From: Citrobacter europaeus
GTDB lineage: Bacteria; Pseudomonadota; Gammaproteobacteria; Enterobacterales; Enterobacteriaceae
Length of the DNA stretch: 64,000 nucleotides
Reading direction: 5' to 3'
NCBI GenBank assembly: GCA_020099315.1
Contig: CP083650.1
Location: forward strand, 62,001 to 126,000
Below the pieces are notes generated by a model. It did not search any database. It had not been told where the DNA came from and saw nothing but the letters and a program-made list of their open reading frames with translations. Position numbers and translations under genes: made by a program. Shown here piece by piece: positions 26,197 to 34,412 of this stretch (position 1 is the stretch's first letter; each line of letters opens with the position of its first letter).

Positions 26197-27846
26197 TTAG
26201 TGTGCGCGACCTTGTTCTACGCCGTACCCGGTCTGGGAACGGATGAACTGAGCACGGAACTGCTCGCGTTCGCGATTGCCTTCTTCTGAGTTGTCGGTAG
26301 CAGAGAAGAACCAAATCCCGAGGAATGCTACGCTAATGGAGAACAGCGCCGGATACTCATACGGGAAAATGGCTTTTTCGTGACCGAGGATCTGGACCCA
26401 AATCGTCGGGCCAAGAATCATCAGCACCACCGCCGTCAGCAGACCTAACCAGCCGCCCAGCATCGCGCCACGCGTGGTCAGTCTTGACCAGTACATGGAG
26501 AGCAGAATGATGGGGAAGTTGCAGCTGGCCGCGATAGCAAACGCCAGGCCTACCATGAAGGCGATGTTCTGGTTCTCAAACAGCACGCCGAGCAGAATAG
26601 CAATCACGCCCAACACCAGTACGGTGATTTTCGAGACTCTCAGCTCTTCACGTTCGGTTGCGCCTTTGCGGAACACGTTGGCGTACAGGTCATGAGAGAC
26701 TGCCGATGCACCCGCCAGCGTCAGGCCGGCAACCACCGCCAGGATGGTGGCAAATGCCACGGCTGAGATAAAGCCGAGGAACAGGTTACCGCCCACCGCG
26801 TTCGCCAGGTGAACCGCTGCCATGTTGTTACCGCCAATCAACGCACCTGCAGCGTCTTTGTACGCCGGATTAGCCCCTACCAGCATGATTGCGCCAAAGC
26901 CGATGATAAAGGTCAGGATGTAGAAATAACCCATAAAACCGGTGGCGTAGAACACGCTCTTACGCGCTTCGCGGGCATCGCTGACCGTGAAGAAACGCAT
27001 CAGGATGTGCGGCAAGCCTGCCGTACCAAACATCAGGCCGAGACCTAACGACAGCGCGGAGATCGGATCTTTAACCAGTCCTCCCGGGCTCATAATGGCT
27101 GAACCTTTCGGGTGTACCGCCATCGCTTCGGTGAACAGGTTGTTGAAGCTAAAGCCGACGTGCTTCATCACCATAAAGGCCATAAAGCTGGCGCCGAACA
27201 GCAACAGAACGGCTTTGATGATCTGTACCCAGGTGGTCGCCAGCATGCCGCCAAACAGAACGTACATCATCATCAGCACGCCAACCAGCACGACGGCGAT
27301 GTGATAGTTCAGACCAAATAGCAGCTCAATCAGCTTACCTGCGCCGACCATCTGGGCGATCAGGTACAGCGCGACCACCACAAGGGAACCACAGGCCGAC
27401 AGAATACGGATTGGGCCTTGTTTCAGACGGTAGGAAGCAACGTCTGCAAAGGTGTAACGACCCAGGTTACGCAAACGCTCAGCAATCAGGAACAGGATAA
27501 TTGGCCAGCCAACCAGGAAGCCGAGGGAATAGATCAGCCCGTCATAACCCGAGGTAAACACCAGCGCGGAAATCCCGAGGAACGATGCCGCCGACATATA
27601 GTCGCCCGCAATCGCCAGCCCGTTCTGGAAACCAGTGATGTTACCGCCAGCGGTGTAGTAGTCATTCCGCGAACGTACGCGCTTAGACGCCCAGTAGGTA
27701 ATGCCGAGCGTAAAGATGACGAAAATCAGGAACATAACAATCGCCTGCCAGTTGGTTGGCTGGCGTTGGACTGCACCACTAATAGCATCCGCCGCGTTTG
27801 CGGCGAAGGGCAGCGTGGCGGCAAGCGCCGTCAGGACTCTCTTCAT
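26197..27846 (-). CDS. actP: ActP, acetate/glycolate:cation symporter
   Basis: 549 residues, as in E. coli. An N-terminal signal-like segment (ALAATLPFAANA) precedes about 13 TM helices of the sodium:solute symporter family (GGNITGFQNGLAIAGDYMSAASFLG; GTAGLPHILMRFFTV; LAGASAVSHDLYANVF). It takes up acetate at micromolar levels. It overlaps yjcH by 4 bases and forms the acs-yjcH-actP operon for acetate scavenging. Confidence 0.97.
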   Translation of the reverse strand: MKRVLTALAATLPFAANAADAISGAVQRQPTNWQAIVMFLIFVIFTLGITYWASKRVRSRNDYYTAGGNITGFQNGLAIAGDYMSAASFLGISALVFTSGYDGLIYSLGFLVGWPIILFLIAERLRNLGRYTFADVASYRLKQGPIRILSACGSLVVVALYLIAQMVGAGKLIELLFGLNYHIAVVLVGVLMMMYVLFGGMLATTWVQIIKAVLLLFGASFMAFMVMKHVGFSFNNLFTEAMAVHPKGSAIMSPGGLVKDPISALSLGLGLMFGTAGLPHILMRFFTVSDAREARKSVFYATGFMGYFYILTFIIGFGAIMLVGANPAYKDAAGALIGGNNMAAVHLANAVGGNLFLGFISAVAFATILAVVAGLTLAGASAVSHDLYANVFRKGATEREELRVSKITVLVLGVIAILLGVLFENQNIAFMVGLAFAIAASCNFPIILLSMYWSRLTTRGAMLGGWLGLLTAVVLMILGPTIWVQILGHEKAIFPYEYPALFSISVAFLGIWFFSATDNSEEGNREREQFRAQFIRSQTGYGVEQGRAH

Positions 27847-28157
27847 GATGCTTTAACCTCGTGCAGAACCGCATTGTTCAGGCGATCGAATTCACCATTT
27901 GCCCGCCAGATGTAGATCCCGGTCAGGATGAAAGAGATGAGGATCACACCGACCCCAATCGGAATACCGCGGGTGACGCTGGTTCCCGCGTGTAGCGGAG
28001 TACCCAGCCAGCCCGGCGCAAAGGCAATCAATAATATAAAGCTGATATAAACTGCCAGCATGATGATGGACAGAATGGTGGCAAACCGTTGCCGTTTTTC
28101 AACTAACTCCCTGAAACGCGCACTGTCTTCTATCCGCTGATAAATATTGTCATTCAT
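27843..28157 (-). CDS. yjcH: YjcH, DUF485 membrane protein of the acs operon
   Basis: 104 residues when started at the ATG at 28157, matching E. coli; a GTG directly before it would add one residue. Two TM helices (about 24-46 and 64-84) follow a charged N-terminus (YQRIEDSARFRELVEKRQRF). DUF485 proteins are always encoded with ActP-type symporters and are thought to be small partner subunits. Translation is coupled to actP by ATGA overlap. Confidence 0.93.
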   Translation of the reverse strand: MNDNIYQRIEDSARFRELVEKRQRFATILSIIMLAVYISFILLIAFAPGWLGTPLHAGTSVTRGIPIGVGVILISFILTGIYIWRANGEFDRLNNAVLHEVKAS

Positions 28158-28297
28158 CACAGAGCTCTCCAGAGGTCCCCTTCGTCTTTCGCGCAGCAGG
28201 CATGACCTGACTGCTGTCGCAGCCCTGCAACGCGAAATCCTTTGGGGGAGGGTTTTTATATTTCCCTCCCGCTCAGGGGAGGGGTAGGGATAGGATT

Positions 28298-28330
28298 TGT
28301 AGGCCCGATAAGCAGCGCGCCATCGGGCAT
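28298..28330. repeat. REP element, acs-yjcH
   Basis: GTAGGCCCGATAAGC..GCGCGCCATCGGGC, a single diverged REP unit within the acs operon between acs and yjcH. Confidence 0.65.
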
Positions 28331-28343
28331 TTCACGGTTATGG

Positions 28344-30302
28344 TTATGATGGCATCGCGATGGCCTGCTTCTCTTCGAGCAGTTTCTCTACCACGCCCGG
28401 ATCGGCGAGGGTCGAGGTATCGCCCAGATTGCTGGTATCGCCCGCCGCGATTTTACGCAGGATACGGCGCATGATTTTGCCGGAGCGGGTTTTCGGCAGT
28501 GAGTCGGTCCAGTGCAGCACGTCTGGCGTTGCCAACGGACCAATTTCTTTACGCACCCAGTTGCGAACCTCGGCGTACAACTCAGGTGACGGCTCTTCGC
28601 CGTGATTCAGCGTGACGTAGGCGTAGATCGCCTGGCCTTTAATATTATGCGGAATACCGACTACCGCGGCTTCGGCAATCTTCGGATGCGACACCAACGC
28701 CGATTCGATTTCTGCCGTTCCCAGACGGTGACCAGAGACGTTCAGCACATCGTCCACACGGCCGGTGATCCAGTAATAACCATCTTCATCACGGCGTGCG
28801 CCGTCGCCGCTGAAGTACATATTCTTGAAGGTGGAGAAATAGGTTTGCTCAAAGCGTTCGTGATCGCCAAACAGCGTTCTCGCCTGGCCCGGCCACGAGT
28901 CGGTAATTACCAGGTTGCCTTCGGTCGCGCCTTCCAGTGGATTACCTTCGTTATCGACAATCGCAGGCTGTACGCCAAAGAACGGACGGGTTGCGGAACC
29001 GGCTTTCAGCTCGGTGGCGCCCGGCAGCGGGGTGATCATGAATCCCCCGGTTTCAGTCTGCCACCAGGTATCGACGACCGGACATTTTTCGTTGCCGATC
29101 TTCTTCCAGTACCACTCCCATGCTTCCGGGTTGATCGGCTCGCCAACGGAACCCAGGATACGCAGCGACGAACGGTCAGTACCTTCAATCGCTTTATCGC
29201 CTTCTGCCATCAGGGCGCGGATGGCGGTCGGTGCGGTATACAGAATATTGACCTGGTGCTTGTCCACAACCTGCGACATTCGTGCCGGAGTAGGCCAGTT
29301 TGGCACGCCTTCGAACATCAGCGTGGTTGCGCCGCAGGCCAGCGGACCGTACAGCAGGTAGCTGTGTCCGGTTACCCAACCTACGTCAGCGGTACACCAA
29401 TAAATATCGCCCTGATGGTAGTCAAACACGTACTTAAAGGTGGTTGCGGCGTAGACCAGATACCCGCCGGTGGTGTGCAGCACGCCTTTCGGTTTGCCAG
29501 TTGAACCGGAGGTATACAGGATAAACAGCGGATCTTCCGCGTTCATTTCTTCTGGCTGATGTTCCGGGCTGGCTTTCTCGATAAGATCGGACCACCACAG
29601 GTCACGGCCTTCTTGCCATTCCGTTTTACCGCCAGTACGTTTGAGGACGACTACATGTTCAACGGTTTTCACGTTCGGGTTTTTCAGCGCATCATCGACG
29701 TTCTTTTTCAACGGGATAGCGCGTCCGGCGCGCACGCCTTCGTCGGCTGTGATAACCAGGCGTGAATTAGAGTCGATAATACGTCCGGCGACGGCCTCCG
29801 GTGAGAAACCACCGAAGATGACCGAATGCACCGCGCCAATGCGGGCGCAGGCCAGCATGGCGACCGCAGCTTCCGGCACCATCGGCATATAAATTGCCAC
29901 CACATCACCTTTTTTAATGCCTAAATCCAGTAATGTATTGGCAAAACGACAGACATCGCGATGCAGCTCGCGGTAGGTAATATGTTTGCTTTGGGTGGCG
30001 TCGTCGCCTTCCCAGATGATGGCGGTACGATCGCCATTTGCCTGCAGATGACGGTCGAGGCAGTTCGCTGCCAGGTTTAGCGTGCCGTCTTCGTACCATT
30101 TAATAGACACGTTGCCTGGCGCAAACGAGGTGTTCTTCACCTGGCTGTACGGTTTGATCCAATCAAGAATCTTTCCCTGCTCGCCCCAAAATGTGTCGGG
30201 TTCGTTAACAGATTGCTGGTACTTCGCTTCGTACTGCTCCGGATTTATCAGGCAACGATCCGCAATGTTTGCGGGAATAGCGTGTTTATGTATTTGGCTC
30301 AT
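28344..30302 (-). CDS. acs: Acs, acetyl-CoA synthetase
   Basis: 652 residues, as in E. coli. It activates acetate to acetyl-CoA through acetyl-AMP. Adenylate-forming motifs are intact: the P-loop YTSGSTGKPKG (about 264), DTWWQTETGG, the hinge YYWITGRVDDVLNVSGHRLGTAEIE, and the catalytic and acetylation-controlled Lys in PKTRSGKIMRRILRK (about 609). It heads the acs-yjcH-actP operon and is divergent from nrfA, with 433 bases of control region between. Confidence 0.98.
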   Translation of the reverse strand: MSQIHKHAIPANIADRCLINPEQYEAKYQQSVNEPDTFWGEQGKILDWIKPYSQVKNTSFAPGNVSIKWYEDGTLNLAANCLDRHLQANGDRTAIIWEGDDATQSKHITYRELHRDVCRFANTLLDLGIKKGDVVAIYMPMVPEAAVAMLACARIGAVHSVIFGGFSPEAVAGRIIDSNSRLVITADEGVRAGRAIPLKKNVDDALKNPNVKTVEHVVVLKRTGGKTEWQEGRDLWWSDLIEKASPEHQPEEMNAEDPLFILYTSGSTGKPKGVLHTTGGYLVYAATTFKYVFDYHQGDIYWCTADVGWVTGHSYLLYGPLACGATTLMFEGVPNWPTPARMSQVVDKHQVNILYTAPTAIRALMAEGDKAIEGTDRSSLRILGSVGEPINPEAWEWYWKKIGNEKCPVVDTWWQTETGGFMITPLPGATELKAGSATRPFFGVQPAIVDNEGNPLEGATEGNLVITDSWPGQARTLFGDHERFEQTYFSTFKNMYFSGDGARRDEDGYYWITGRVDDVLNVSGHRLGTAEIESALVSHPKIAEAAVVGIPHNIKGQAIYAYVTLNHGEEPSPELYAEVRNWVRKEIGPLATPDVLHWTDSLPKTRSGKIMRRILRKIAAGDTSNLGDTSTLADPGVVEKLLEEKQAIAMPS

Positions 30303-30384
30303 GGCTTTTGTTCTCCTTGTAGGATGTTAATAATATGTCTCATAAACGTTAAATGTAGGGGCATTGAGAGTTTTGTTTAGTATT

Positions 30385-30400
30385 TGCGCGGCAGATCACG
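30385..30400. promoter_or_regulatory. CRP-like site of acs
   Basis: TGCGC-GGCAGA-TCACG keeps one good half-site and lies 83-98 bases upstream of the acs start. In E. coli two CRP sites about 53 bases apart activate acs; a weaker match is found near 30438-30453. Confidence 0.5.
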
Positions 30401-30592
30401 CAATAAACGAATTGTGCAAATTAGCGACAAACTGAATTTTGAAGGGAACTAGCAAAAATTGATTAAATCTCGCGATAACATGTAGTTATCTAAAGGATTG
30501 TTGAAAAGGTGATCTGTCTCTGAATTAGACCAAAGAGTGAGAGGTTTGAGGGGTGTTATAACTCTAAAGTGGTATTTTACATACACTTACAA

Positions 30593-30606
30593 TTGATTAA
30601 AGACAA
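30593..30606 (+). promoter_or_regulatory. FNR-like site of nrfA
   Basis: TTGAT-TAAA-GACAA matches the FNR consensus TTGAT-N4-ATCAA with two mismatches, 130 bases before the nrfA start. Anaerobic FNR activation of nrf is established in E. coli. Confidence 0.5.
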
Positions 30607-30735
30607 CATTTTCAGTGTGGTTTCTTGTTACAAATAGGGTGGAGCAATGTCATGACAGTATCGTGTGGTTGCTGTTGTGGAAAACAATAAAAGAACCGCC
30701 ATTGCAGATAATGGCGTCATCTGGATGAGACCCCT

Positions 30736-32172
30736 ATGGCAAGGATAAAATCACGCGTACGCCGTTTCTTCAGCCTGTTATTACCTTTATTATTTATTTC
30801 TGCTGTTCACGCTGAACAAACTTCTGTACCCGCAAAAACCGTCACCGTTGAAGCGAAAAATGAAACCTTCGCTCCTCAGCATCCCGATCAATATCTCTCC
30901 TGGAAAGCCACGTCTGAGCAATCAGCCCGTGAAGATGCGCTGGCAGAAGATCCGCGTCTGGTGATCCTGTGGGCGGGATATCCATTCTCGCGCGATTACA
31001 ACAAACCGCGTGGACATGCGTATGCCGTGACCGATGTCCGTGAAACCTTACGTACCGGCGCACCAAAAACGGCAGAAGACGGCCCGCTGCCGATGGCTTG
31101 CTGGAGCTGTAAAAGCCCGGACGTAGCGCGTCTTATCCAGAAAGACGGTGAAGATGGCTACTTCCACGGTAAATGGGCGCGCGGCGGTCCGGAAATTGTT
31201 AACAACCTCGGTTGTGCAGATTGCCATAACACCGCGTCACCCGACTTCGCCAAAGGCAAGCCAGAGCTGACCCTGTCGCGTCCTTATGCAGAACGCGCGA
31301 TGGAAGCGATCGGCAAACCGTTCGAGAAAGCCGGTCGCTTTGACCAGCAATCCATGGTCTGCGGCCAGTGTCACGTGGAATACTACTTCGACGGTAAAAA
31401 CAAAGCCGTTAAGTTTCCGTGGGACGACGGCATGAAAGTCGAGAACATGGAGAAATACTACGACAACATTGCTTTCTCTGACTGGACCAACTCCCTGTCT
31501 AAAACACCCATGCTGAAAGCGCAGCACCCGGAGTATGAAACCTGGAGCGCAGGTATTCATGGCAAGAACAACGTGACCTGTATCGACTGCCACATGCCAA
31601 AAGTGCAAAACGCGGAAGGCAAGATCTACACCGACCATAAGATTGGTAACCCGTTCGATAACTTCCCTCAGACCTGCGCGAACTGCCATACCCAGGACAA
31701 AGCGTCCCTGCAAAAAGTGGTCGCCGAGCGTAAACAGGCCATTCATGACCTGAAAATCAAGGTTGAAGATCAACTGGTACATGCGCACTTCGAAGCGAAA
31801 GCCGCATGGGATGCGGGCGCAACCGAAGCGGAAATGAAACCGATTCTGGAAGATATCCGCCACGCGCAATGGCGCTGGGACCTGTCTATCGCCTCACATG
31901 GTATTCACATGCACGCCCCGGAAGAAGGTCTGCGGATGCTGGGTAGCGCAATGGATAAAGCCGCCGATGCGCGTACCAAACTGGTCCGTCTGCTGGCGAC
32001 CAAAGGCATCACGCATGAAATCCCGTTACCGGATATCTCTACTAAAGAGAAAGCTCAGGCAGCGATTGGTCTGAACATGCAGCAAATCAATGCTGAGAAG
32101 CAGGAGTTCATCAAGACGGTGATTCCGCAGTGGGAAGATCAGGCGCGTAAAAACGGTCTGTTAAGCCAATAA
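30736..32172 (+). CDS. nrfA: NrfA, periplasmic ammonia-forming nitrite reductase
   Basis: 478 residues, as in E. coli. A Sec signal peptide (ends AVHA) exports this pentahaem cytochrome, which reduces nitrite to ammonium with six electrons. Five haem sites are seen: the active-site CWSCK with its lysine ligand, then CADCH, CGQCH, CIDCH and CANCH. The CWSCK haem needs the special lyase NrfEFG encoded downstream. First gene of the nrf operon. Confidence 0.98.
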   Translation: MARIKSRVRRFFSLLLPLLFISAVHAEQTSVPAKTVTVEAKNETFAPQHPDQYLSWKATSEQSAREDALAEDPRLVILWAGYPFSRDYNKPRGHAYAVTDVRETLRTGAPKTAEDGPLPMACWSCKSPDVARLIQKDGEDGYFHGKWARGGPEIVNNLGCADCHNTASPDFAKGKPELTLSRPYAERAMEAIGKPFEKAGRFDQQSMVCGQCHVEYYFDGKNKAVKFPWDDGMKVENMEKYYDNIAFSDWTNSLSKTPMLKAQHPEYETWSAGIHGKNNVTCIDCHMPKVQNAEGKIYTDHKIGNPFDNFPQTCANCHTQDKASLQKVVAERKQAIHDLKIKVEDQLVHAHFEAKAAWDAGATEAEMKPILEDIRHAQWRWDLSIASHGIHMHAPEEGLRMLGSAMDKAADARTKLVRLLATKGITHEIPLPDISTKEKAQAAIGLNMQQINAEKQEFIKTVIPQWEDQARKNGLLSQ

Positions 32173-32180
32173 CCCCATTT

Positions 32181-32196
32181 CGCCCCGCAAGGGGCG
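32181..32196 (+). promoter_or_regulatory. GC hairpin in the nrfA-nrfB gap
   Basis: CGCCCC-GCAA-GGGGCG forms a tight tetraloop hairpin eight bases after the nrfA stop. It may protect or balance the nrfA mRNA relative to the downstream genes. Confidence 0.45.
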
Positions 32197-32216
32197 GATA
32201 ACTCAACGGAGTGAAT

Positions 32217-32783
32217 ATGAGCGTATTACGTTCGTTATTAACTGCTGGGGTGCTGGCGTCAGGCTTGTTATGGAGCCTGAGTGGAATCACTGCCACGCCA
32301 ACGCCGCAGGAGTCGGATCAACGCTGGACGGTTACCCAACAGCGTAATCCGGATGCCGCTTGTCTGGACTGTCACAAGCCGGATACCGAGGGCATGCATG
32401 GTAAGCATGCGGAAGTCATCAACCCGAATAACAAACTGCCGGTCACCTGCACCAACTGTCACGGCCAGCCGTCACCGAACCACCGTGAGGGGGTGAAGGA
32501 TGTGATGCGCTTTAATGAGCCGATGTACAACGTGGAACAGCAGAACAGCGTCTGTATGTCTTGTCACCTGCCTGAGCAGTTGCAAAAAGCGTTCTGGCCG
32601 CACGATGTCCACGTAACCAAAGTGGCGTGCGCCAGCTGTCACTCACTGCATCCGAAGCAAGACACGATGCAGACGCTAAGTGATAAAGGACGGATCAAAA
32701 TTTGCGTCGATTGCCACAGCGATCAGCGTAACAATCCGAACTTTAACCCGGCGTCGGTTCCGTTGCTTAAGGAGCATCCATGA
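32217..32783 (+). CDS. nrfB: NrfB, pentahaem c-type cytochrome
   Basis: 188 residues. The ATG at 32217 fits CGGAG at 32206-32210 and the E. coli length; a GTG two codons earlier is less likely. A signal peptide is followed by five CxxCH haem sites (CLDCH, CTNCH, CMSCH, CASCH, CVDCH). It passes electrons from NrfCD to NrfA in the periplasm. Confidence 0.96.
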   Translation: MSVLRSLLTAGVLASGLLWSLSGITATPTPQESDQRWTVTQQRNPDAACLDCHKPDTEGMHGKHAEVINPNNKLPVTCTNCHGQPSPNHREGVKDVMRFNEPMYNVEQQNSVCMSCHLPEQLQKAFWPHDVHVTKVACASCHSLHPKQDTMQTLSDKGRIKICVDCHSDQRNNPNFNPASVPLLKEHP

Positions 32784-33451
32784 GTTGCTCTCGTCGCCAG
32801 TTTATCACCGGCGTCGGCGCGCTGGTGGCAGTGAGCGGGACGGCGGGACGCGTTGTGGCGCAGACGCTGAACATCAACGGCGTGCGTTACGGTATGGTAC
32901 ATGATGAGTCATTATGCATCGGTTGTACGGCCTGCATGGATGCCTGTCGGGAAGTCAACAACGTGCCCGAAGGCGTATCGCGTCTGACGATTATTCGCAG
33001 CGAGCCGCAGGGAACGTTTCCTGATGTGAAGTATCGCTTCTTTCGCCACTCATGCCAGCATTGCGACCACGCTCCCTGCGTTGACGTCTGCCCGACGGGG
33101 GCATCGTATCGCGATGCAGCCAACGGTATTGTGGATGTGAACCCGGACCTTTGTGTTGGCTGTCAGTACTGCATCGCCGCGTGTCCTTATCGCGTGCGCT
33201 TTATCCATCCGGTGAGCAAAACGGCGGATAAATGCGATTTCTGCCGGAAAACCAACCTGAAAGCGGGCAAACAGCCCGCCTGCGTTGAGTCATGTCCGAC
33301 GAAGGCGCTGACGTTTGGTAATCTGGACGATCCCAACAGCGATATCTCCCGTTTGTTGCAGCAGAAAACCACCTACCGTTACAAGCTGGCGTTGGGTACA
33401 AAACCGAAGGTCTACCGCGTTCCCTTTAAATTTGGGGAGGTGAGCCAATGA
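32780..33451 (+). CDS. nrfC: NrfC, four-cluster ferredoxin-type subunit
   Basis: 223 residues. A twin-arginine signal (SRRQFITGVGALVAVSG) is followed by four [4Fe-4S] motifs: CIGCTACMDAC, CQHCDHAPCVDVC, CVGCQYCIAAC and CDFC..ACVESC. It carries electrons from the quinol-oxidising NrfD to NrfB. It overlaps nrfB and nrfD by 4 bases each. Confidence 0.97.
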   Translation: MSCSRRQFITGVGALVAVSGTAGRVVAQTLNINGVRYGMVHDESLCIGCTACMDACREVNNVPEGVSRLTIIRSEPQGTFPDVKYRFFRHSCQHCDHAPCVDVCPTGASYRDAANGIVDVNPDLCVGCQYCIAACPYRVRFIHPVSKTADKCDFCRKTNLKAGKQPACVESCPTKALTFGNLDDPNSDISRLLQQKTTYRYKLALGTKPKVYRVPFKFGEVSQ

Positions 33452-34404
33452 CATCCGCTTCTGCATTTCATTTTGAATCACTGGTGTGGGACTGGCCCAT
33501 TGCCATCTATCTGTTCCTGATTGGCATCTCTGCCGGACTGGTCACGCTGGCGATTCTGCTACGTCGTTTCCATCCGGAGGCGGGCGGTTCGGACAGCACG
33601 CTGCTGCGCACTACGCTGGTGTTAGGGCCGGGGGCGATAATCTTCGGTCTGTTAATTCTGGTGTTCCACCTGACGCGTCCATGGACCTTCTGGAAACTGA
33701 TGTTCCATTACAGCTTCACCTCGGTGATGTCGATGGGGGTTATGCTGTTCCAGTTGTACATGGTGGTATTAGTATTGTGGTTGGCAAAAATCTTTGAAAA
33801 AGAGGTGATTGCCCTGCAACAGCGCTGGCTGCCGCGGTTAGGAATCGTGCAGAAAGTGTTGACGTTGATAACGCCATTTCATCGCGCGCTGGAGACGTTA
33901 ATGCTGGTGCTGGCGGTCCTGCTCGGGGCGTATACCGGGTTCCTGCTGTCGGCACTGAAATCCTACCCGTTCCTGAATAACCCGATCCTGCCGGTGCTGT
34001 TCCTGTTCTCCGGGATCTCCTCCGGCGCGGCGGTGGCGCTGATCGCCATGGCGTTACGACATCGTAGCAATCCCCACAGCACTGAAGCGCACTTTGTGCA
34101 TCGCATGGAGGTTCCGGTGGTATGGCTGGAGATCTTCCTGCTGGCGGCGTTCTTTGTTGGTCTGGCGCTGGGCGATGACGGTAAAATGCGCGCGCTGGCC
34201 GCGGCATTGGGCGGCGGATTCTGGACCTGGTGGTTCTGGCTTGGCGTAGCTGGGCTTGGGCTGATACTGCCGATGCTGCTAAAACCCTGGGCCAACCGCA
34301 GTTCGACGTTTCATGGCGTGCTGGCAGTGTGCGGCGCCAGCCTGACCGGCGTACTGCTGCTGCGCTTTTTTATACTCTATGCGGGTCAGCTAACCGTTGC
34401 GTAA
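33448..34404 (+). CDS. nrfD: NrfD, quinol-oxidising membrane subunit
   Basis: 318 residues with about eight TM helices and no haem motif, as in the NrfD/PsrC family. It oxidises menaquinol and feeds NrfC. LVWDWPIAIYLFLIGISAG and the FHLTRPWTFW loop are family features. The stop codon is followed after nine bases by the nrfE frame. Confidence 0.97.
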   Translation: MTSASAFHFESLVWDWPIAIYLFLIGISAGLVTLAILLRRFHPEAGGSDSTLLRTTLVLGPGAIIFGLLILVFHLTRPWTFWKLMFHYSFTSVMSMGVMLFQLYMVVLVLWLAKIFEKEVIALQQRWLPRLGIVQKVLTLITPFHRALETLMLVLAVLLGAYTGFLLSALKSYPFLNNPILPVLFLFSGISSGAAVALIAMALRHRSNPHSTEAHFVHRMEVPVVWLEIFLLAAFFVGLALGDDGKMRALAAALGGGFWTWWFWLGVAGLGLILPMLLKPWANRSSTFHGVLAVCGASLTGVLLLRFFILYAGQLTVA

Positions 34405-34412
34405 GGTGATAT

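Larger units (their letters stand above)
30303..30735. other. acs/nrfA divergent control region
   Basis: 433 AT-rich bases hold the promoters of acs (minus) and nrfA (plus). I see a CRP-like site (30385-30400) and an FNR-like site (30593-30606). No ORF is supported. Confidence 0.7.

Noticed and set aside
28602..29504. A 300-codon ORF opposite acs
   Set aside because: It lies wholly antisense to the conserved acs gene and is explained by codon bias.
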